A DNA stretch of 52,160 nucleotides from an uncultured Prevotellaceae bacterium (GCA_902762325.1 CACWNV010000037.1:1-52160), one strand, 5' to 3'; shown: positions 43,138 to 52,160, counted from the first letter of the stretch. Numbers and translations are program-made. Notes: generated by a model not told the origin, from the letters alone.

Positions 43138-46100
43138 ATGTATTTACAAGTCAAAAGAGCCGCTATGGCTTTATTCCTGTCCCTGATCTGTTTTGCTGCG
43201 TTTGCACAGAAAACAGTTACAGGAACCGTGAAAGATGCTACTGGCGAACCTATGATTGGTGTGAGTGTAGTGGTGGACGGCACCTCCATTGGAAGTGTGA
43301 CAGACCTCGACGGAAATTTCACCATCCAGAAAGTTCCAGAGAATGCAACTTTGAAAATCAGTTATGTCGGTTACAAAGAGCAGAAACTCCAGGTAGCTGG
43401 TAAGTCCAGTTTTCAAATCGTGATGGACGAAGACAACCAAGGTCTCGACGAAGTTGTCGTCATCGGTTACGGAACAGTTAAGAAACGCGACCTTACTGGT
43501 TCTGTTGCCAGTGTCAAGCAGAACGACATTGCCCAGGTGGCTGCTCCTGATGCTATGCAGGCTATGCAGGCAAAGGTTCCTGGTCTTGACCTCGTCTCTG
43601 GTGACGGTCAGGCCGGTTCATCCGTGAGCATCACATTGCGTGGTAACCGTTCTATCTCTGCCAGCAACAACCCGCTGATCATCGTCGATGGAGTAGAGTA
43701 TAGTGGCGCACTCGATATCCCGGCAAACGACATTGAGTCGATGGATATTTTGAAGGATGCCTCTTCTACCGCTATCTACGGTACAAAGGGTGCTAACGGT
43801 GTTATCATCATCACCACCAAGCGCGGTCAGGCTGGAAAGACCCGCGTGAACTTCAGTGCCTATCTCGCTATGAAGTCTCCGACAAGTGCGGTGAAGAGCA
43901 TGTATGGAAAGCGCGAGGTGCAGCGTTGGATCGACCGCGCCAATTATCAGGCTGACCTCGAGTCAGGAAACTGGGGCAGTTCTAACAAGACTTTGGACGA
44001 AGTCTTTGGTGCAACGACGATTGCCGGAAACGATAACTATAAGGTCGTAGATTTGATCAATGCCGGCGACTATACCGACTGGTATGATACCATTCTTGAG
44101 AACACCACGTCTCAGAACTATGAGGCAAGTGTCAGCGGTGGTAACGACAAGACAAACTTCAGCCTCTCTTTGGCTGCCATGTATGATAAAGGTCTCTTGA
44201 AGCACGATGCAATGGACCGTTACAACGGACGTTTCAATATCGACCACATCATCAACCAGTACGTGAAGGTCGGAGGCTCAATGGCATTCACCTATCGCAG
44301 TCACAATGCCCGTAACGCTTCTGTGTTCGACCGTGCCCGTAAGATGACCTCCATCACACAGGCTTACAAGGCTGACGGTACAGTCAACGAGACACCGAAC
44401 GTATGGTACAATGCTCATGTGAATCCTCTGATGGACGAGGGCGACAACTTCAAGAGCCACATTGAAAGCACACGTTATCTCGGAAGTGCTTACGTGCAGC
44501 TCACTCCGATTAAGGGACTGTCCCTGAAATCTCAATTAGCTGTTGACCGCCGCAACCGCCGTAACGGACAGTATTCAGACTATCAGTCGACAAACCGTTT
44601 CCAGGCACCGAGCAACACATACATGTCAAACAACTGGGATGTATGGACGATACTCACCTGGCAGAACACAGCGAACTATAATCTCACGCTCAACGAGAAG
44701 CACGACTTCACTTTCCTTCTTGGACATGAGCTTTCACAGGATGTCACCGAAGGACTCGGCTACAATGGTACAGCTGGTAAGGAGCACTATTATCAGCAGG
44801 CTTTCTATGATGTTTCAAAGATCTCTGCCGACCAGTCTCCTTCTTCAAGCTACAGCAAGAACTCCATGCTTTCTTATTTCGCCCGTGTGAACTATGCATT
44901 CATGGACCGCTACCTCTTCTCTGCTTCTCTCCGTGCCGACGGTTCTTCAGTACTTGCTGAAGGAAAGAAATGGGGTTACTTCCCATCAGTCAGTGCCGGT
45001 TGGCGTATCACAGAGGAAAGCTTCATGGAAAGCACTCGCTCATGGCTCGATAACCTGAAACTCCGTGTGGCATGGGGTGTCTCTGGTAATGCTGCCGTAA
45101 AGCCCTATCAGACTTTGGCTACCGTATCGGCAACAACACCTAACTCTTCTGACAGCTTCATCCCGATGTCAATGAGCAATCCGGACCTCTCATGGGAGAC
45201 AACTTCTTCTTTCAACCTCGGTCTTGACTTCGGTATCATCGGCGGACGCATCAACGGTACTATCGACTACTATTGGACAAAGACAAAGGACCTGCTCTAT
45301 TATCGTAGTGCTCCTTCTTCTTCTGTCTTCACTTCTATTCTCTCGAATATCGGTGAGTCAAAGGGTCAGGGTCTTGAGATCGGTATCAATGCACAGGCCA
45401 TTAATACTAAGGACTTTAACTGGGAAATCAATGCCAGCTATACACACTCCAAAGACGAGATCTCAAAACTGGCTGACGGTCTGGAAAGAAACATTGACGG
45501 TACGACGGCTCTTATCGTCGGCGAGCCTCTGCGTGCACGCTACGACTACGAGACAAACGGCATCTGGAATGTTGGTGAGTATGAGAAGTATGTTGCCGAC
45601 TACAAAGCACGCGGCATCGACTTTGCCGAGCCTCTGCCTAAGTACGGAACACCGGGTACTATGAAGATTGTCGACCAGAACGGAGACGGAAAGATTGACG
45701 AGGACGACAAGCGCGTCTACAAACTCTCTCCCGACCATATCTTCGGTCTGACCAACACCTTTACTTATAAGGACTTTGCACTGAGCATCCAGTGCATGGC
45801 ACGTCTGGGCGGTTACTTCGGATTCGACAAGAACAACGCTCTTGGTCTGAATGACGGTGATGCCAACTGGGCTGATGTGGACTACTGGACTCCTACCAAC
45901 ACAGGTGCGAAGTTCCCGTCACCGGGTACAAACAGCACCGACCTTTCCAAACTCTACACCCAGTATGCTTCTGCACTCCTCTGGGAGAAGAACGACTTCT
46001 TCAAGATCAAGGATATTACTTTGAGCTATAACGTAAGCAAAGACTGGCTCAAGCATATTCACGTTGCCAGTGCTAAGATCTATTGTTCACTGAAGAACTA

Positions 46101-46203
46101 CTTCACATTTGCAAGTGTCAAGGATTACGATCCTGAGCGCGGTGGCTCCATCAACTGGCCGCTTGCCAAGCAGGTGATTGTTGGTGTCAATGTATCATTC
46201 TAA
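43138..46203 (+). CDS. SusC/RagA-family TonB-dependent receptor (second)
   Basis: 1021 residues. Signal peptide to about 23; regulatory domain VTGTVKDATGEPMIGVSVV...GNFTIQKV; EVVVIGYG box; plug with AMQAKVPGLDL, IVDGVEYSG and STAIYGTKGANGVIIITTK; barrel ending GVNVSF. Same architecture as the divergent copy but clearly diverged, so probably a different glycan. Pairs with the SusD gene that starts 41 bp after its stop. This gene carries no sign of truncation. Confidence 0.96.
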   Translation: MYLQVKRAAMALFLSLICFAAFAQKTVTGTVKDATGEPMIGVSVVVDGTSIGSVTDLDGNFTIQKVPENATLKISYVGYKEQKLQVAGKSSFQIVMDEDNQGLDEVVVIGYGTVKKRDLTGSVASVKQNDIAQVAAPDAMQAMQAKVPGLDLVSGDGQAGSSVSITLRGNRSISASNNPLIIVDGVEYSGALDIPANDIESMDILKDASSTAIYGTKGANGVIIITTKRGQAGKTRVNFSAYLAMKSPTSAVKSMYGKREVQRWIDRANYQADLESGNWGSSNKTLDEVFGATTIAGNDNYKVVDLINAGDYTDWYDTILENTTSQNYEASVSGGNDKTNFSLSLAAMYDKGLLKHDAMDRYNGRFNIDHIINQYVKVGGSMAFTYRSHNARNASVFDRARKMTSITQAYKADGTVNETPNVWYNAHVNPLMDEGDNFKSHIESTRYLGSAYVQLTPIKGLSLKSQLAVDRRNRRNGQYSDYQSTNRFQAPSNTYMSNNWDVWTILTWQNTANYNLTLNEKHDFTFLLGHELSQDVTEGLGYNGTAGKEHYYQQAFYDVSKISADQSPSSSYSKNSMLSYFARVNYAFMDRYLFSASLRADGSSVLAEGKKWGYFPSVSAGWRITEESFMESTRSWLDNLKLRVAWGVSGNAAVKPYQTLATVSATTPNSSDSFIPMSMSNPDLSWETTSSFNLGLDFGIIGGRINGTIDYYWTKTKDLLYYRSAPSSSVFTSILSNIGESKGQGLEIGINAQAINTKDFNWEINASYTHSKDEISKLADGLERNIDGTTALIVGEPLRARYDYETNGIWNVGEYEKYVADYKARGIDFAEPLPKYGTPGTMKIVDQNGDGKIDEDDKRVYKLSPDHIFGLTNTFTYKDFALSIQCMARLGGYFGFDKNNALGLNDGDANWADVDYWTPTNTGAKFPSPGTNSTDLSKLYTQYASALLWEKNDFFKIKDITLSYNVSKDWLKHIHVASAKIYCSLKNYFTFASVKDYDPERGGSINWPLAKQVIVGVNVSF

Positions 46204-46243
46204 AAGAGTTTTAGTGAATTTACAAAAATCAGAAATAAACAAT

Positions 46244-48370
46244 ATGAAAAAGATATTTGGATTAATCATTGCAGCCTCAACCCTTGTCGGCTTTACAGCT
46301 TGTTCCGATTTTCTTGATGAGGACAACAAGACGGGTATGACGGCTGACCTGACCTACAATACCGAAACAGGTATCGAAGGGCTCGTGAAATCGTGCTACG
46401 CCTATACACGCGGATGGTGGGGTAAGGAAGCCGGACTCGGACTCACCGAGATGGGAAGTGACCTCTTCCTTGCCGGATTCGACAACAAGCAGAAGTCACT
46501 CACTTCTTATAACCTCACTGCTCGTTCACTCGATGGCAACACTGCTGATGATGCTTGTCTTGACCATTACTGGGAAATGTTCTACGCTGCTATTGATGTT
46601 TGTAATAATGCCTTGAAGTATATTCCTACAAACACGATCATTAATGACACAAAGAAAGAGCAGTATCTCGGCGAGGTGAAGTTCCTCCGTGCACTCTATT
46701 ATCTTCAGATGGTTGCTACATGGGGACCGATTCCTTACAATAGCGAACCCATCTCGAAAGTGTCTACCGCTCCGACACGTGTTCCCGAGGCTGAGGTCTA
46801 TAAGAACATCCTGACCGACATCGACGAGTCGATGGGGCATTTCAAGAAGGCTAACTTCATAGACAAGAAGGCGAATGGCGGACTGCAGGCTCGTGCTACG
46901 TTCTATGCTGCTGAGGCTCTGAAGGCACGTGCTGCCCTCTATGCTGCTTCCTGGCTCGGACCCAATGCCGTTGAAGGCTATCCTAACCTCTATCAGGTGG
47001 CTCAGGCTGCTGCCGAGGATGTCATCAGCAAGTCGGGTGCATCGTTCTACGACCGTTATAGCGATGTGTGGAACTTGAACAACGAGGCTGTACAGGACAA
47101 CAAGGAAGCCATCTGGGGTGTCTACTACAACAACGACCTCACTGTCGAGAACTGTATGCCTTACCGCTATAAGACGAATGCCAGCGGAAGCCACATGTCG
47201 TTCAACTCTCTGATTACCCGTACAGGCTACAGCCGTGGCGGTTCAGCCATGAACCTCATGTTCGTGCCTATGTGGAACAACGGTAACTCCGGCGACGTTG
47301 GTGGCAACGGAACAGGTGATGCCAACCTCTTCGTACGTGTTCTTGCTGCTGCTACATCAAGCATCAAGAGTAAGCTCACAGGTCAGCAAGTACAGGTGGA
47401 CAAGTACTATTCACCCTACGGACGTGGATTTACCCGCTACACCACCACGCTCTGGCTCTGGGAACAGTTTGAGAATGTACGTGCCGTTGACCAGCGTTGC
47501 GACGCTACCATGCTTACCCACTATAACATCCCCGAAGGACTGCAGGGCAACCGTCCCAACCACTATCCTTTGATGGGACAGTTCATGACCGATCCCGAGG
47601 TAGCTTATAAGGCAGATGGAAACTATTTCAATCAGGGTGACACCGCTATCTACTACTGCTGTCTCGATGGAAACTCTCCTGAAGGTAAGGCTAAGCAGGC
47701 TTGGGCAAAGAATCGCTATCGCATCCAGTTCGCTTATAACGGTGACATTCCCGTTTACACTTCAGGCGACGTGGCAACAGCCGTTCCCACACAGACCGCC
47801 AAGGCTGTCAGTGATGTCTATGGAGACGCCCGTTACAACAACGTGAACATCGGTGGATGGAAGTCTTATCCTGGCCTGAAGAAGTTCCTCGACGACCAGT
47901 ACGACAGCCGTTTCCCGACTCACGACATCACCTACCGCGATGCCATCGTCTTCCGTCTTCCTGAGATGTATCTCATCAAGGCAGAGTGCCAGCTGGCACA
48001 GAACAATGCAACAGGTGCTGCACAGACCATCAATCAGCTGCGTGCCGCACGTGCCATCAAGGGACAGGATAACTCTCTCAAGAGCGCTGTCAGCATCAAC
48101 ACCATCCTTGAAGAGCGTGCTCTGGAGCTTTGTGGTGAGCAGCAGCGTTGGTTCGACCTGAAGCGTACTCACACACTGGTTGACCGCGTGAAGAAGTACA
48201 ATGGACAGGCTGCTGGCAATGTGAATCTCATTCACTACTACCGTCCGATTCCCGAAGCTCAGATGGATGCCTGCACCAATGTGGTGGCAAGTCCTGCAAC
48301 TCAGGAGTCTAATGGTGTGATGAAGTATTCATCCACAGTTGAAGGATTCTGGCAGAACCCCGGCTATTAA
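46244..48370 (+). CDS. SusD/RagB-family glycan-binding lipoprotein (second)
   Basis: 708 residues from ATG 46244, which gives a lipobox FTAC (Cys20) followed by acidic SDFLDEDN; a start at 46178 would lie inside SusC. SusD motifs: LGEVKFLRALYYLQMV, YKNILTDIDESM, and C-terminal LEERALELCGEQQRWFDLKRT plus WQNPGY. Captures glycans on the cell surface for the SusC partner. Followed by a strong terminator. Confidence 0.95.
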   Translation: MKKIFGLIIAASTLVGFTACSDFLDEDNKTGMTADLTYNTETGIEGLVKSCYAYTRGWWGKEAGLGLTEMGSDLFLAGFDNKQKSLTSYNLTARSLDGNTADDACLDHYWEMFYAAIDVCNNALKYIPTNTIINDTKKEQYLGEVKFLRALYYLQMVATWGPIPYNSEPISKVSTAPTRVPEAEVYKNILTDIDESMGHFKKANFIDKKANGGLQARATFYAAEALKARAALYAASWLGPNAVEGYPNLYQVAQAAAEDVISKSGASFYDRYSDVWNLNNEAVQDNKEAIWGVYYNNDLTVENCMPYRYKTNASGSHMSFNSLITRTGYSRGGSAMNLMFVPMWNNGNSGDVGGNGTGDANLFVRVLAAATSSIKSKLTGQQVQVDKYYSPYGRGFTRYTTTLWLWEQFENVRAVDQRCDATMLTHYNIPEGLQGNRPNHYPLMGQFMTDPEVAYKADGNYFNQGDTAIYYCCLDGNSPEGKAKQAWAKNRYRIQFAYNGDIPVYTSGDVATAVPTQTAKAVSDVYGDARYNNVNIGGWKSYPGLKKFLDDQYDSRFPTHDITYRDAIVFRLPEMYLIKAECQLAQNNATGAAQTINQLRAARAIKGQDNSLKSAVSINTILEERALELCGEQQRWFDLKRTHTLVDRVKKYNGQAAGNVNLIHYYRPIPEAQMDACTNVVASPATQESNGVMKYSSTVEGFWQNPGY

Positions 48371-48392
48371 TTAATAAGGAATAATAATAAAT

Positions 48393-48436
48393 AAGGAGAG
48401 GAATCTGGGGCTCGTTCCAGATTCCTCTCCTTTTAT
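48393..48436 (+). terminator. Terminator of the plus-strand SusCD pair
   Basis: AAGGAGAGGAATCTGG (48393-48408) pairs exactly with 48417-48432, followed by a T-rich run. Confidence 0.88.
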
Positions 48437-48480
48437 TATATCAAAAATAACTTCAGTACTTCAATACTTCAATACTTAAA

Positions 48481-48594
48481 TCACTTCCTCCTTCTCCCTT
48501 CCCACATCCTACTTGAAAATCACTTCCTAATTCCTCCTTCCTACATCCTACTTAAAACCACTTCCTCCTTCCTAATTCCTACATCCAACTTCTA
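48481..48594. repeat. Three 39-bp pyrimidine-rich tandem repeats
   Basis: Units begin at 48481, 48520 and 48559, built from CACTTCCT, CCTTCC, ACATCCTACTT blocks. The third unit contains the stop codon of the epimerase gene (minus strand), so the last codons of that gene are repeat sequence. Just upstream (48451-48478) a short TACTTCAA repeat occurs. Confidence 0.75.
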
Positions 48595-49450
48595 TAGTGT
48601 ATTCCGACATGAAGGAAGCGCCGGGCTGCAAGTGATTCATCAGATACTTCTTACGGAAGTCGCCCTGATAGTTCACGCTGTCGTGAATGCCATACCACGG
48701 CTCAATGCAGACGAAGGGAGCATTCTTGCCGTAGGGACTCCAGATGCCCACAGCCGGTGACTTGAAGGAAACGGTCACGACATCCCTGCCGTCTTTATCA
48801 AGCAGACTGACCTCCTTGACCTGGCACTTGTCGATGATGATGGCATCCATGTTGAAGCTCTCTTCGTCGAACCTCCAGATGCCTTTCTCTGTCTCAAGGG
48901 GGAAACGGCCCGGACGGATGCAGCCTTCCACGTTGCCGATAAGCCGTTCAATGCCTTCCTCGTTGTCGAAACGCAGCGTGCCATGCATCGCTTCGCCTTC
49001 GGCGAGGTCGGGAAGATTGAACGCCGGATGACCTCCTATCTGGAAATGCATTTCTGTGTTCTGCGTGTTCTCCACGTGCCAGATGACATGTATCTTGTTG
49101 CCGTCCAGCCGGTAAGTGACCGAAAGATTGAAGTGGTAGGGATAATCCCTGTGTGTCTCGGGAGAGTCGGTGAGGGCGAAGGTCACACGGTTGTCGGTCT
49201 TACGGATGAGTTGGAAATCCATGTTCCTGGCAAAGCCGTGACGATTCATCTTGAATTCAAAGCCGTCGATGCGGTAGGTGTTCTCCCAGAGTCCGCAGAC
49301 GATGGGGAACAGGATGGGAGAGTGGCGGGGCCAGTAGTAAGGATCGGCCTGCCACAGGTACTCATGGCCTTCCTTGTCTTTGATGCTCTGGAGCTCAGCT
49401 CCTTTTTCTGCAACCTGAATGGTGAGAAATTCGTTATTAAGTTCTTCCAT
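48572..49450 (-). CDS. Aldose 1-epimerase family protein
   Basis: 292 residues from ATG 49450; a longer frame upstream would run into the hydrolase gene. Family features: GAELQSIKD near 18-26, PILFPIVCG, NRHGFAR (substrate His/Arg), IGGHPAFNLP (catalytic His) and CIEPWYGI with the catalytic Glu. Related to GalM/LacX proteins that interconvert sugar anomers; true substrate undecided. Start 10 bp after the hydrolase stop, last of a four-gene unit. The last residues fall in the 39-bp repeat. Confidence 0.87.
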   Translation of the reverse strand: MEELNNEFLTIQVAEKGAELQSIKDKEGHEYLWQADPYYWPRHSPILFPIVCGLWENTYRIDGFEFKMNRHGFARNMDFQLIRKTDNRVTFALTDSPETHRDYPYHFNLSVTYRLDGNKIHVIWHVENTQNTEMHFQIGGHPAFNLPDLAEGEAMHGTLRFDNEEGIERLIGNVEGCIRPGRFPLETEKGIWRFDEESFNMDAIIIDKCQVKEVSLLDKDGRDVVTVSFKSPAVGIWSPYGKNAPFVCIEPWYGIHDSVNYQGDFRKKYLMNHLQPGASFMSEYTIEVGCRN

Positions 49451-49460
49451 AATGATAATG

Positions 49461-50747
49461 TTATTGTTTTGAGATTGTAGTATTTTTGATCCATTCGGCA
49501 ATGTCATGCAGCACCTCCTCGGAGATGGTCTCCTCGATGCTGCCATACTCGGCAGGCATTCCCGTCGTGCAGTGCTGGAAGAGATGGTTCAGTCCAGGAT
49601 AGACCTTGATGACCTGATTGTCAGGCAACTGATGCTTCTCATTGTCTGAGAGAAGGGCGCGGATGACAGGGATGTTCGATGCCGCCATCACCTGCGAGTC
49701 CTTGTCGCCGTTGAGGAGAAGGGCAGGACATTTAATCTGCTTGATGACAGGTGCCGGGTCGAAGTCCACGAAATAGTCATACCAGGGATTAGTCTTCTGC
49801 AACAGCATCGTCAGACGCATCTGCCTGACGGTCATCGTTGCCGGCTGTCCCTGCTGGCGCAGCAGTTCGTTGGTTTGTTCCACGATGATGCTGTCGCCTC
49901 TCAGTCCGGGTCCTGCCATGCTCACGATGAAATCGCACTTTTTCTGGGCTGCCAGCATGAAGGCGATGCTTCCGCCTTCGCTATGCCCGAGGACGCCAAT
50001 CTTGCTGAAATGTCCCGTCTTCCGAAGAAAGGCGATGCCTGCGGCAGCATCACGGCAGAAGCCTTCGGTGGTGACATTCTCGATGTCACCTGTCGACAGT
50101 CCCGCTCCACGGTCGTCATATCTCAGCGATGCGATGCCGTTGCGTGCCAGGAAGTCGGCTATCACCAGGAACGGCTTGTGCTCAAACAGTTCTTCGTCTC
50201 GGTTCTGCAGACCGCTACCCGTCACCATGATGACAACCGGCACTTTCCGCTTGCTGTTATATCCGACAGGGTAGGTGAGTGTTCCCGCCAGCGACACACT
50301 GTCCTCTGTGTTCACGAAAGAAACTTCTTCCGTCTGATAGGGGAACGGCGGTTGCGGGGTCTGCGGACGGATGCGAACGGGCTGCCCCTCTTCCAACACG
50401 AGCGGCAGCTTATAGCCCATCTGGGTGAATGTCCCCTCAATCTTCCCGTCTTTCAGCATGCCGGTATAGGTGGCATTAAGCGTGGGAAAGGCGACGTCCA
50501 CCTTTTCCGCGGTAATCTCCCTAACCTCTCCCTTGATGCCCTTTGCTCCCTGGTCGGGAGAGTCGAGCGTACAGGCGTTGTCGCTGAAGTGCATCACGAT
50601 GGATAGTTTCATGGCGTTCAGCTTCAGGGTTCCGTGCCAGGTGCCCTCGATATTTCCAGCCGTTGCGCCGTATGAAGTGACGGAGAGCAGCAGCAGGAGC
50701 AGCACACCGGCAATCCTTCGGGTCGTTCTATTGATCTGTATTCTCAT
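49461..50747 (-). CDS. Exported alpha/beta hydrolase with N-terminal lipocalin-like domain
   Basis: 428 residues, signal peptide to about 27. Residues 30-125 resemble a beta-sandwich (GNIEGTWHGTLKL...KIEGTFTQMG) seen before Bacteroidetes hydrolases; the hydrolase domain follows with GSGLQNRDE, RYDDRG at 209-214, GHSEGG with Ser256, LLNGDKD and GLNHLFQH giving Asp and His. Probable esterase or peptidase of the envelope; substrate unknown. Its start overlaps the ribbon-helix-helix gene by 20 bp. Confidence 0.87.
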   Translation of the reverse strand: MRIQINRTTRRIAGVLLLLLLSVTSYGATAGNIEGTWHGTLKLNAMKLSIVMHFSDNACTLDSPDQGAKGIKGEVREITAEKVDVAFPTLNATYTGMLKDGKIEGTFTQMGYKLPLVLEEGQPVRIRPQTPQPPFPYQTEEVSFVNTEDSVSLAGTLTYPVGYNSKRKVPVVIMVTGSGLQNRDEELFEHKPFLVIADFLARNGIASLRYDDRGAGLSTGDIENVTTEGFCRDAAAGIAFLRKTGHFSKIGVLGHSEGGSIAFMLAAQKKCDFIVSMAGPGLRGDSIIVEQTNELLRQQGQPATMTVRQMRLTMLLQKTNPWYDYFVDFDPAPVIKQIKCPALLLNGDKDSQVMAASNIPVIRALLSDNEKHQLPDNQVIKVYPGLNHLFQHCTTGMPAEYGSIEETISEEVLHDIAEWIKNTTISKQ

Positions 50748-50940
50748 GGTCTTCTCCTATTTCAGTTACTTTGTTCTTTTTGGGCATACGTTTTGCCTTG
50801 CGCAAAGCCTCGCTGATGATCCATTGAAGCTGGCCGTTGGTCGAGCGGAACTCGTCGGCAGCCCAGGCTTCAATGGCATCCATCGTATCATTGTCGATGC
50901 GCAGAATGAAACTCTTTGTCTTGTTTTCCTTCTTCGCCAT
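50728..50940 (-). CDS. Arc-like ribbon-helix-helix DNA-binding protein
   Basis: 70 residues. KTKSFILRIDNDTMDAIEAWA fits the Arc/MetJ ribbon-helix-helix strand and first helix, followed by a second helix (QLQWIISEALRKAKRM) and an acidic tail. Such proteins bind DNA as dimers. In Bacteroidales this gene commonly follows an SPFH gene, as here (10 bp after it), so it may regulate that unit rather than act as an antitoxin; no toxin gene is adjacent. Confidence 0.82.
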   Translation of the reverse strand: MAKKENKTKSFILRIDNDTMDAIEAWAADEFRSTNGQLQWIISEALRKAKRMPKKNKVTEIGEDHENTDQ

Positions 50941-50950
50941 TATGCTCTCC

Positions 50951-51922
50951 TTAATGGTTAAGTGTCCCTGTGTTCACGACGGGCTGAGCCGACTCGTCAC
51001 CGCAAAGCACAACGAGGAGATTGGAAACCATCGCAGCCTTCTTGTCGTCGTCAAGCTCAACGATTTCTTCAGAAGACAACTTGTCGAGTGCCATCTTCAC
51101 CATGCTCACCGCTCCCTCCACAATCTTCTCACGGGCAGTGATGATGGCGCTCGCCTGCTGACGGCGCAGCATCACGGCGGCAATCTCCGGGGCGTATGCC
51201 AGATAGTTGATTCGTGCCTCCACCACTTCGATACCTGCCAGGGCAAGACGCTCGTCAAGCTTTTGCTCTAACTGTTCGTTCACCTCGTCGGCATTCGAGC
51301 GAAGGGTAGGCTCACCCTCCTTGGTGTCTTCATCGTCGTAGGCATACTGGCTGGCAACCTGGCGAAGGGCGGCATCACTCTGCACGCGGACAAAGTTCTC
51401 AAGGGCATTCATCAGTCCCTTCGTGTCCGACCCTACAGTGTTCGGATTGGAAGCCATCGTCTGGGAATCCACCTCAAACAGTGCCTTATAGGTGTCCTTC
51501 AGTTTCCATACCAGCACAAGACCAATCATCACGGGATTACCCGTCTTGTCGTTCACCTTGATGGGTTCAGCATCGAGGTTGCGGGCACGCAATGAAACCT
51601 TCTTGATGCCGTAGAACGGATTGAGCCAGTAGAAGCCGGTCTTCGCGAACGTACCGCTGTATTTGCCAAACCAGATTGTCACCTTCGCTTCATTCGGCTC
51701 AAGCTGGTTAAGTCCGCACATGATGATGATGTCCGTCAATAACAGGAGAATGCCTCCACAGAGCAGGATTCCTCCTTTCACTTCTTCACCCATTTCATCG
51801 GCAATCAGCACGATGCCGTAGATAATCCCGGCAATAGATACAATCAACAGTGCCAGCGTGATGAACAGCATCACAAAACCATTCAGTACTGTTCCCTTAA
51901 AAGCAAATTCTTTATTCTCCAT
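50951..51922 (-). CDS. SPFH/Band 7 domain membrane protein
   Basis: 323 residues from ATG 51922 (MENKEFAFKG). Two hydrophobic segments (about 10-38 and 50-70), then the SPFH domain: ANEAKVTIWFGKYSGTF-like start, RARNLDAEPIKVNDKTGNPV, and a coiled-coil region with LDERLALAGIEVVEARINYLAYAPEIA and RRQQASAIITAREKI. Such proteins build membrane microdomain scaffolds. First of a unit with the RHH, hydrolase and epimerase genes; -7 box at 51965-51972. Confidence 0.9.
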   Translation of the reverse strand: MENKEFAFKGTVLNGFVMLFITLALLIVSIAGIIYGIVLIADEMGEEVKGGILLCGGILLLLTDIIIMCGLNQLEPNEAKVTIWFGKYSGTFAKTGFYWLNPFYGIKKVSLRARNLDAEPIKVNDKTGNPVMIGLVLVWKLKDTYKALFEVDSQTMASNPNTVGSDTKGLMNALENFVRVQSDAALRQVASQYAYDDEDTKEGEPTLRSNADEVNEQLEQKLDERLALAGIEVVEARINYLAYAPEIAAVMLRRQQASAIITAREKIVEGAVSMVKMALDKLSSEEIVELDDDKKAAMVSNLLVVLCGDESAQPVVNTGTLNH

Positions 51923-51964
51923 AGCTTTATCGTATATGTTTAGTTTGATATCATTTTGATATCG

Positions 51965-51972
51965 CAAATATA
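51965..51972 (-). promoter_or_regulatory. -7 box of the SPFH unit
   Basis: Minus-strand TATATTTG about 42 bp upstream of the ATG at 51922. Confidence 0.5.
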
Positions 51973-52082
51973 ACGGTTTCCCAAATACCCTCCAAGTTTT
52001 TGACCGAAGAATTAAAAGTATTTAACCTTTATGGTCTGGGGAAATGCTTGTGCCCCTGTAGGGCGTATTCAACGGAATGTGC

Positions 52083-52160
52083 AAAGTTTCGAAGGAAGAA
52101 ATATCGGTAAATGTTATATTTCGTGAGTTCGGTGTAGTATTGCAACGAAGAAAATGCCGT
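52083..52160. repeat. Probable left edge of a third copy of the large repeat
   Basis: The window ends in TTGCAACGAAGAAAATGCCGT, matching the left entry of copies A and B (CGCAACGGAAGAAATGCCG). The core lies beyond the window, so the copy is unproven. Confidence 0.4.

Noticed and set aside
50728-50940. Toxin-antitoxin module
   Set aside because: No small toxin gene beside the ribbon-helix-helix gene; neighbours are SPFH and a large exported hydrolase.

Overview
The window reads as chromosomal DNA of a Bacteroidales bacterium, most likely a Prevotellaceae member (Prevotella/Segatella type). Evidence: two SusC/SusD pairs, an ExbB-ExbD-ExbD-TonB-PstS-TPR cluster, a PorT-like type IX secretion (T9SS) protein, C-terminal sorting tails on secreted glycosidases, and many promoters with the Bacteroidetes -7 box TAnnTTTG. 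No plasmid or phage backbone and no intact insertion sequence was seen.

Layout. 1-4.7 kb is accessory DNA: an AAA/DUF4143 ATPase behind three 33-bp repeats, a short RHS tip gene with a polymorphic C-terminus and an NTF2-fold-like immunity lipoprotein/secreted protein, a candidate structured RNA (3530-3690), and copy A of a roughly 750-bp multi-hairpin repeat. 4.7-9.1 kb is a six-gene plus-strand unit (lipoprotein, esterase, deoxyribosyltransferase-like protein, Vsr, DUF4251 lipoprotein, GH9 glucanase). 9.2-13.4 kb is minus strand: zinc-ribbon and Nif3 proteins, then an ABC-type ATPase with eroded motifs, a FetB-like permease and a secreted nuclease. 13.4-16.9 kb holds a GH127 arabinofuranosidase and a small gene. 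17-20.4 kb holds rplS, a 5'-nucleotidase split over two genes, porT and a ferredoxin. 20.5-25.9 kb is the Ton energising cluster. 26-31.2 kb is housekeeping: aspartate aminotransferase, RibBA, an LptF/G permease, a START-like protein and a CAU tRNA. 31.3-34.9 kb encodes a GH5-GH43 fusion; copy B of the big repeat follows, then a phosphoesterase. 37.4-48.4 kb is two divergent SusCD pairs. 48.5-51.9 kb is a minus-strand unit of SPFH, ribbon-helix-helix, hydrolase and aldose epimerase proteins. A third copy of the big repeat may begin at the right edge.

How the parts fit. SusC/SusD import driven by the ExbB/ExbD/TonB proteins, T9SS (PorT) for export, and GH9, GH127 and GH5-GH43 enzymes fit a plant cell-wall glycan feeder (glucan, arabinose-decorated glycans). 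The least explained material is non-coding: copies A and B share a nested palindromic core in which the variable segments differ in sequence but still fold into hairpins at the same places, followed by a tandem array of about 22-bp palindromic units. This covariation is the strongest hint of an undescribed element here. Near it lies the candidate structured RNA, which resembles my recollection of HEARO/omega RNA without its nuclease gene.
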